From assembly GCF_014201505.1 (NCBI RefSeq), contig NZ_JACHEO010000017.1, positions 20,052-84,051 of the forward strand: a DNA stretch of 64,000 nt, in the 5' to 3' direction. The position numbers and the translations under genes are program-made. Below are positions 58,263-64,000 of this stretch, in pieces; position 1 is the first letter of the stretch; the number at the start of each line of letters is the position of its first letter. The DNA is from Desulfoprunum benzoelyticum. Lineage in GTDB: Bacteria > Desulfobacterota > Desulfobulbia > Desulfobulbales > Desulfocapsaceae. The notes under the pieces were generated by a model. That model saw only the letters and a list, made by a program, of their open reading frames with translations, had not been told where the DNA came from and did not search any database.

Positions 58263-59522
58263 ATGACTGACGAGCAAGGCACCTCCGGTGCAATTTTGGT
58301 CGTAGGCGGAGGTATCAGCGGGCTGACAGCAGCCCTAGAAGCCGCTGAAGTCGGGAATGACGTAGTATTAATAGAGAAGGGGCCAAGTTTTGGTGGGCGT
58401 GTCGCTCAATTGAATAAGTACTTTCCGAAACTTTGTCCTCCAAGTTGTGGGCTTGAGATTAATTTCAAGAGGATAAAAGCCAACAGACGCATTCGAACTT
58501 ATACCATGACCACCGTGAAGTCAGTTGCTGGTGGACCTGGGAATTATGAAGTAACGCTGGAAATCGCTCCCCGTTATGTCAACAGCAACTGTACTGCCTG
58601 TGGAGATTGCGCTGCTGCTTGTCCGGATGAGATCCCAAATGCATTCAATTTTGGGATGAACATGTCTAAAGCCGCGTACTTACCGCATGAAATGGCTTTT
58701 CCGAGACGTTATGTCATCGAAAAAGCATCTTTATCCTCAGCCGGTGCTGAAGCGGTGAAGAGCGCCTGTAAATATGACGCCGTCGACCTTGACATGAAGA
58801 CCGAAACGGTCAAAATCCAGGTCGCTTCAATTATCTGGGCTACTGGTTGGACGCCCTATGATGCCAAAAAGATAGACAATCTCAAATTCGGGACATCTGA
58901 TGCCATTATCACCAATATGATGATGGAACGGATGGCCTCTGCCAATGGACCCACCAAAGGGGTCGTCAGTCGTCCTGGTGACGGGAAGGCGATCGACTCC
59001 ATCGCGTTTGTCCAGTGTGCAGGGTCACGTGACGAGAACCATCTCGAATATTGTTCACATATCTGTTGCATGGCAACTTTCAAACAGATGACCTATGTAA
59101 GAGAACAATATCCCGATGCAAAGATCTATGTATTCTATATAGATCTTCGTACTCCTGGAAAATACGAGAAATTCCGTGAAGAAAGAATGAGCGATGCAAA
59201 TGCCCTTTTTATCAAGGGCAAAGTGGCACAGATTAATTCCGAGTCAGATGGCGGTGTAACAGTGATCGCCGAGAATGCAGTTACCGGAGAAAAATTGTCG
59301 CAAAAAGTGGATATGGTCGTTCTGGCAACCGGCATGCAGCCTGAACTTGCGGTTCAGGGCGCTCCGATCGCAATGAATCTCGATAGCAGTGGTTTTGTCA
59401 TCTCCGATATGGATAAGGGTATTATTGCAGCTGGCTGTGCCAAAAAGGCTGCTGACGTCGTGACAACTACTCAATCATCCACCGCAGCCGCTCTCAAGGC
59501 CATTCAGGTTTCCAGGAGGTAG
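58263..59522 (+). CDS. qmoA: QmoA, HdrA-like flavoprotein of the Qmo complex
   Basis: The 419-residue product has the FAD motif VVGGGISGLTAALEAAE at about 12-28 and one CxxCxxxC cluster, NCTACGDCAAACPDE, at about 110. A HdrA-like second half follows. It belongs to the membrane-associated QmoABC complex that links menaquinol oxidation to AprBA. I chose the ATG at 58263 with GGAGG upstream; 58242 adds seven residues. Confidence 0.93.
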   Translation: MTDEQGTSGAILVVGGGISGLTAALEAAEVGNDVVLIEKGPSFGGRVAQLNKYFPKLCPPSCGLEINFKRIKANRRIRTYTMTTVKSVAGGPGNYEVTLEIAPRYVNSNCTACGDCAAACPDEIPNAFNFGMNMSKAAYLPHEMAFPRRYVIEKASLSSAGAEAVKSACKYDAVDLDMKTETVKIQVASIIWATGWTPYDAKKIDNLKFGTSDAIITNMMMERMASANGPTKGVVSRPGDGKAIDSIAFVQCAGSRDENHLEYCSHICCMATFKQMTYVREQYPDAKIYVFYIDLRTPGKYEKFREERMSDANALFIKGKVAQINSESDGGVTVIAENAVTGEKLSQKVDMVVLATGMQPELAVQGAPIAMNLDSSGFVISDMDKGIIAAGCAKKAADVVTTTQSSTAAALKAIQVSRR

Positions 59523-59527
59523 AATCA

Positions 59528-61789
59528 ATGTCGAAAAAATACTGTGCATATCTGTGTTCAGGTTGCGGGATCGGAGATGCTCTCGATCTCGACGAACTTA
59601 ATGGAGTTGTTGCTAATGAGATGTCGATGGAATGCAAGGTTCACTCTTGCATGTGTGGCGCTGATGGCCGAGGCCTTATTCAGAAAGACATCGAAGAAGG
59701 TGTGAATGCAATCGTTATCGGGGCTTGTTCTCCGCGGGTCATGACCAAGGAATTTGATTTTGGAGAAGACAAAATCGTGGTCAGAGCAAACCTCCGTGAA
59801 CAGGTCATATGGTCAGAAGTCAAACCAGTAGAGGGTCAAGAACCTCATAAGGAAGCCGCAGCCTTTCTACAGGAAACTGCCGCCGATTACATGCGGATGG
59901 CCTGCACTCGCGCCAAGAAAACCGAACTGCCAGAACCTTACAAGCTTGAGACGATAAATAAAACAATCATGGTCATGGGTGGGGGCATTGCCGGTTTGAC
60001 GGCAGCTTCTGAGGCCTCAGCTGCAGGCTATCAAGTCCTTCTCGTTGAAAAAGAAGATAAACTTGGAGGCAAGGCAATCGGTTGGAGAAAATCGTTCCCG
60101 ACTAAGGCACCGTGGACTGATCTTGAGGAAAATCCTGTTGATGCACTTATAGCCAAAGTGACCTCTGATAGGAATATCTCCATAAAAACTGGTACTGAGG
60201 TTGCACGTATTGGAGGGGCACCAGGAAATTTTGCTGTTTCATTCAAGCCAACGGGGGCAAAAACCGAGTGGGATGCTCCGGCAAAGGTTGGCGTCGATGA
60301 GCAGGACCTTATCGACAAGGGACAGAAAGAGGACCCTAATGCGGGCTTAAAAAAATATACCGAAGTCGACCCGTCTGCGACTATCGTGGGATCTGTCGTG
60401 CTGGCTACTGGTTGGAAACCTGCCGATGTCTCCAAGTATGAGCACCTTGGTTATGGCGCCATCAAAAACGTCGTAACCAATGTTGAATTTGAACAGTTAG
60501 CCAAAGCTGGAAAGGTACCTGCCAATGTCGCCTTCATCCAGAGTCCTGGTGGCGCGGAGGATGACAAAGATTTTCCTTACTGCAATTCAGTAACGTCGAT
60601 GGTTGCTCTCAAACAGGCACAGTATGTCTGTTCCGATAACCAGGATGGTAAGGCATACATCTTGTATCAACATATGCGGACACCCGGACATATGGAGCTT
60701 TTCTACAAAAGCGCCCAGCAGAACAATGGTATTTTCATGACCAAGGCCAATGTTACGAAGGTCGAGGAAAAGACCGGGAAATTGGCAGTGGTAGCAGAGA
60801 ATACCCTTCTTGGTGAAAATCTGGTTCTAGATGTTGATATGGTTGTCCTCGCTGCCGGCATGGAACCGACTACTCTTCATGAAAATACTATCAATCTGGC
60901 CTATCGCCAGGGGCCCGCATTCTCCGATCTAGATTTGTTCGATGGCTACGCTGATTCGCATTTTATTTGTTTTCCCTATGAAACAAGACGCACAGGTATT
61001 TATACATGCGGTGGAGTACGAAAGGCTGAAACAATTGAAGAGACTATTGATGATGCCACCGGCGCGGCATTGAAGGCAATACAATGTCTTGAGTCGACTG
61101 ACCGAGGTGTTTCCGTTCATCCGCGGTCGGGTGACGCAACCTATCCTGAATTCTTCATGCAACGATGTACGCAGTGCAAACGGTGTACTGAAGAGTGTCC
61201 GTTTGGCGCACTTGATGATGATGCAAAAGGAACACCACTACCGAACCCAACCCGTTGCCGGCGTTGTGGTACGTGTATGGGAGCGTGTCCTGAGAGGATT
61301 ATCGGCTTCAAGGACTACAATATTGATCTGATAGGCTCGATGGTAAAAGCTATAGAGGTTCCGGAGGATGATGAAGATCGATTGAGGATAATCGTTTTTG
61401 CCTGTGAAAATGATGCGTATCCTGCCCTAGACATGTCCGGCATGAAACGCAACGGCTTAAATCATATGATCCGGGTCATCCCGGTCCGCTGCCTTGGTTC
61501 AGTCAATATGGCCTGGATCCGTGATGCCCTGTCAGCCGGAATGGATGGTGCCATGCTCCTTGGTTGTACATACGGGGACAACTATCAGTGCCATTTCGTT
61601 AAAGGCTCTGAGATTGCAAACAAACGAATGGAAAATATCGGCGATACATTATCGAGTCTGGGACTTGAGTCTGAAAGGTGCGCTGCAGAACAGGTTGCAA
61701 TCACCGATTATGACAAAATTCCGGCTATTCTGAATGATTTTGTCGACCAAATTGTAGAGATGGGTCCGAACCCATTCAAGGGTTTCTGA
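59528..61789 (+). CDS. qmoB: QmoB, HdrA-like flavoprotein with MvhD-like C-terminal domain
   Basis: The 753-residue protein has an N-terminal Cys-containing segment, an FAD domain (VMGGGIAGLTAASEAS about 150), a two-cluster ferredoxin part (CTQCKRCTEECPFG, then CRRCGTCMGACPE, about 540-595) and an MvhD-like end with four Cys (FACEN, VRCLG, LLGCTYGDNYQC). It starts five bases after qmoA, with AGGAGGT, so the genes are one operon. Confidence 0.94.
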   Translation: MSKKYCAYLCSGCGIGDALDLDELNGVVANEMSMECKVHSCMCGADGRGLIQKDIEEGVNAIVIGACSPRVMTKEFDFGEDKIVVRANLREQVIWSEVKPVEGQEPHKEAAAFLQETAADYMRMACTRAKKTELPEPYKLETINKTIMVMGGGIAGLTAASEASAAGYQVLLVEKEDKLGGKAIGWRKSFPTKAPWTDLEENPVDALIAKVTSDRNISIKTGTEVARIGGAPGNFAVSFKPTGAKTEWDAPAKVGVDEQDLIDKGQKEDPNAGLKKYTEVDPSATIVGSVVLATGWKPADVSKYEHLGYGAIKNVVTNVEFEQLAKAGKVPANVAFIQSPGGAEDDKDFPYCNSVTSMVALKQAQYVCSDNQDGKAYILYQHMRTPGHMELFYKSAQQNNGIFMTKANVTKVEEKTGKLAVVAENTLLGENLVLDVDMVVLAAGMEPTTLHENTINLAYRQGPAFSDLDLFDGYADSHFICFPYETRRTGIYTCGGVRKAETIEETIDDATGAALKAIQCLESTDRGVSVHPRSGDATYPEFFMQRCTQCKRCTEECPFGALDDDAKGTPLPNPTRCRRCGTCMGACPERIIGFKDYNIDLIGSMVKAIEVPEDDEDRLRIIVFACENDAYPALDMSGMKRNGLNHMIRVIPVRCLGSVNMAWIRDALSAGMDGAMLLGCTYGDNYQCHFVKGSEIANKRMENIGDTLSSLGLESERCAAEQVAITDYDKIPAILNDFVDQIVEMGPNPFKGF

Positions 61790-61899
61790 TAACGTCCACG
61801 ATCATGCATGCTTGACGGATAGATTAAAAACGAGCTTGCACCCTGGAATCGTTTTTCTGGTTATTAATTCTGGGTTTGATGAATCTCAGGAGGAAAAGA

Positions 61900-63090
61900 A
61901 TGAATGTTCAACCCGATCTTGAATTTATAAAATATCTACAAAGCGCGGGAGGCGACACTCTCAAAAAGTGTTATCAATGTGCGACATGTTCTGTTGTCTG
62001 CCCACTATCAAAAGATGATAAACCTTTTCCGCGCAAGGAGATGATCTGGTCCCAATGGGGACTCAAGGATAATCTGGTAGCTGATGCCGATATCTTTCTT
62101 TGTCATCAGTGCGGGGATTGTTCCGCATATTGTCCTCGCGGAGCAAAACCAGGCGATGTTCTTGGTGCGATTCGTGCCTATGCGTATACCTTTTATGGAT
62201 GGCCAAGCGGGTTGGCCAAGCTTGCGACTAGTGCCAAGAACCTGCCTATACTGATTGGTATCCCTGCTGTCATCATTTTTGTTATGTGGATGCTTTCAGG
62301 GGCTATGCATATTCCGACCAAAGAACATTTTGCCAGTCATGGATATCAACAGTTTTTTGGTACCTGGGACTTCAAATGGTATGCAAAGAATATCTTTTTT
62401 ATCGTATTGATTATGGTTCCGGCCGCTGGATTAGCTGTGTTCTCTGCATTTAAGGGGGTAACAAAACTCTGGCGGTCAATGTCTGCCAGTGCCGGAATTA
62501 ATCCAAGTTTTCGCCCATCGGCCGGTCAATTCATTTCAAGTTTTCTGTGGCCTTCAATTGTTGAAATAATCAAGCACAATCGTTTTCGGGAGTGTAAGGT
62601 CAACATCGATCGGGTGAGAGGGCACCTTCCGATCATGTTGGCATTTATTGGTCTTTTCATTACCACTTGCTGGTCACTGTTAAAAAACGACGTGTTAGGA
62701 TTATTTTGGCCGTCGTTGCATGGCCCATTGCCTATTTATGATCCGATCAAAATAATGGCCAATGTTTCGGCAATTGCCCTCATTTTCGGCGCATACGTGC
62801 TTTGGACCAATCGCGCTAAATCTGAAAGTGAAGGGAGTGGCACAGGAACCTTTTACGATTGGTTCTTGATCTGGGAGATCATGGCGGTCGGGGTTACAGG
62901 GTTTGGTGCAGAGATTCTTCGTTGGCTTGGTTTGCCAACAATTGGATATGTGGTCTATTTCCTGCATCTGGTGTCTGTCATGATGTTGTTCCTCTACATG
63001 CCATACACAAAGTTTGCCCATATAGTGTACAGGACAACAGCACTTGCCTTCGAAAGATATCGAGAGAGTGCGTTTGCATTGCAAAAATAG
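61900..63090 (+). CDS. qmoC: QmoC, HdrC/HdrE-like membrane subunit
   Basis: The 396-residue subunit has two [4Fe-4S] motifs (CYQCATCSVVCPLS and CHQCGDCSAYCPRG, about 25-90) and a C-terminal part with about six membrane helices and heme-b-type His residues. It is the membrane part that meets the quinone. AGGAGG lies before the ATG at 61900; the 61876 start adds eight residues. A terminator follows. Confidence 0.94.
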   Translation: MNVQPDLEFIKYLQSAGGDTLKKCYQCATCSVVCPLSKDDKPFPRKEMIWSQWGLKDNLVADADIFLCHQCGDCSAYCPRGAKPGDVLGAIRAYAYTFYGWPSGLAKLATSAKNLPILIGIPAVIIFVMWMLSGAMHIPTKEHFASHGYQQFFGTWDFKWYAKNIFFIVLIMVPAAGLAVFSAFKGVTKLWRSMSASAGINPSFRPSAGQFISSFLWPSIVEIIKHNRFRECKVNIDRVRGHLPIMLAFIGLFITTCWSLLKNDVLGLFWPSLHGPLPIYDPIKIMANVSAIALIFGAYVLWTNRAKSESEGSGTGTFYDWFLIWEIMAVGVTGFGAEILRWLGLPTIGYVVYFLHLVSVMMLFLYMPYTKFAHIVYRTTALAFERYRESAFALQK

Positions 63091-63118
63091 TCATTTAAGC
63101 TTTCTTTAAGGCAAAGTT

Positions 63119-63152
63119 GAAAAGCCGAAGCAATAAATTGTTTCGGCTTTTC
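63119..63152 (+). terminator. Terminator after qmoC
   Basis: An 11-bp stem (63119-63129 with 63142-63152) has a 12-base loop. It ends the qmoABC operon before the tRNA block. Confidence 0.8.
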
Positions 63153-63288
63153 TGTGCCTTTGTGATGAACAATGATTACCAATTGAACTCGATGCGTAGT
63201 GCTGCGATGAAAATAAAATAGATTGAAAATATTTTAAAAAACGTCTTGAAAAATGCAATCAAGCTGGATATACTGCTCTGCTTTATGG

Positions 63289-63364
63289 GCTGGCGTAGCT
63301 CAACTGGCAGAGCAGCTGATTTGTAATCAGCAGGTTGCGGGTTCAAGTCCCATCGCCAGCTCCA
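63289..63364 (+). tRNA. tRNA-Thr (anticodon TGT)
   Basis: The 76-nt cloverleaf has acceptor GCUGGCG paired with CGCCAGC, the anticodon loop UUUGUAA giving UGU, and an encoded CCA. Confidence 0.96.
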
Positions 63365-63430
63365 AAAATAAGTCTTTACAAAAGAGATCTGAAGAGATAA
63401 TGAGAAACTGCCTTTTCGGGCATATCTCTT

Positions 63431-63515
63431 GGAGGGGTTCCCGAGTGGCTAAAGGGAACAGACTGTAAATCTGTCGGCAGCGCCTTCGGAGGTTCGAATC
63501 CTCCCCCCTCCACCA
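63431..63515 (+). tRNA. tRNA-Tyr (anticodon GTA)
   Basis: The 85-nt cloverleaf has the long variable arm expected for tyrosine, acceptor GGAGGGG paired with CCCCUCC, the anticodon loop CUGUAAA giving GUA, and an encoded CCA. Confidence 0.96.
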
Positions 63516-63543
63516 TTACTCTTTTTAGATTTGCAAATACTGG

Positions 63544-63618
63544 GCGGGAATAGCTCAATGGTAGAGCATCAGCCTTCCAAGCTGAGGGTTGCGGGTTCGA
63601 GTCTCGTTTCCCGCTCCA
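63544..63618 (+). tRNA. tRNA-Gly (anticodon TCC)
   Basis: The 75-nt cloverleaf has acceptor GCGGGAA paired with UUCCCGC, the anticodon loop CUUCCAA giving UCC, and an encoded CCA. Confidence 0.96.
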
Positions 63619-63641
63619 TTTTTTGCTCTCTTTAATCAGGC

Positions 63642-63717
<76 letters not shown>

Positions 63718-63773
63718 TCTTGAAAAAGAAGAAAAAATACTTAAATATTCAACGGCCTGAGGAGACAAGGATA

Positions 63774-64000
63774 ATGTCAAAGGAAAAATTTCAAAGGACA
63801 AAACCGCATGTCAATGTTGGAACGGTAGGTCATATTGATCATGGCAAAACTACTTTGACTGCAGCTATCACCCGGGTGTTGTCGACGAAAGGAATGGCGA
63901 AGTTTACGGACTTCAGCGAGATTGATAAGGCGCCGGAGGAGAAGGAGCGTGGGATTACAATCGCTACGGCCCATGTCGAGTATGAGACCACGAAGCGGCA
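63774..64000 (+). CDS. tuf: Elongation factor Tu, 5' part only (runs off the window)
   Basis: The first 75 codons read [20 protein letters not shown], then the GTPase P-loop GHIDHGKTT and the switch-I segment with [15 protein letters not shown]-Tu brings aminoacyl-tRNA to the ribosome. GAGGAGAC precedes the ATG. It follows the four tRNA genes, as in E. coli tufB. Confidence 0.96.
   Translation, partial: MSKEKFQRTKPHVNVGTVGHIDHGKTTLTAAITRVLSTKGMAKFTDFSEIDKAPEEKERGITIATAHVEYETTKR

Overview
The window looks like chromosome from a dissimilatory sulfate reducer of the Desulfobacterota, most likely near Desulfobulbales. The evidence is aprB-aprA followed by qmoA-qmoB-qmoC, a GTP-type PEP carboxykinase, a DVU0298-type HEAT protein and a tRNA(Thr-Tyr-Gly-Thr)-tuf block. 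The species cannot be fixed from the sequence alone.

Layout, left to right. 1-1721: a truncated FabH-like ketoacyl synthase and an SDR oxidoreductase, both on minus. 2550-3809: an IS110-family transposase with a strong hairpin over its start. 3969-9917: an A/T-rich PilZ protein, a hybrid histidine kinase and a FadL-like outer-membrane protein on plus. 9984-15687: minus-strand genes, namely a methyltransferase, an ECF sigma factor with a membrane TPR protein and a secreted Gly/Asn-rich protein, a TPR lipoprotein related to the membrane TPR protein, and a small zinc-ribbon PilZ protein. 16203-22150: tRNA-Ala and the rod-shape cluster mreB-mreC-mreD-mrdA-rodA. 22189-33543: housekeeping genes (hemH, an HPF/cold-shock fusion, polA, hflK-hflC, a CNNM/CorC-like protein, pckG).

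34091-46240 is an integrated mobile element of about 12 kb in the 3' end of a tRNA-Leu(CAG) gene. All its recognisable genes are on minus: tyrosine integrase, a cargo gene of unknown function, an AlpA-like regulator, small proteins, and a P4-alpha-like primase/helicase with a 12-copy iteron origin beside it. Its far half has three blocks of GC-rich direct repeats (units of about 228 or 195 bp, 14 anchors). They keep ORFs open on both strands but do not look coding. Between two blocks sits a small gene whose leader forms a closed hairpin and carries a segment complementary to sequence just upstream, an arrangement like the P4 CI or P1 C4 antisense RNA. This element is the most novel part of the window.

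46414-53023 is a riboflavin/flavin cluster (ribF, then TPR and HEAT proteins, ribE, ribBA, ribH, nusB), followed by ftsK. 55509-63090 is the core of sulfate respiration. AprBA reduces APS to sulfite and the QmoABC membrane complex is thought to feed it electrons from menaquinol; a strong terminator separates the two operons. The window ends with four tRNA genes and the 5' end of tuf.
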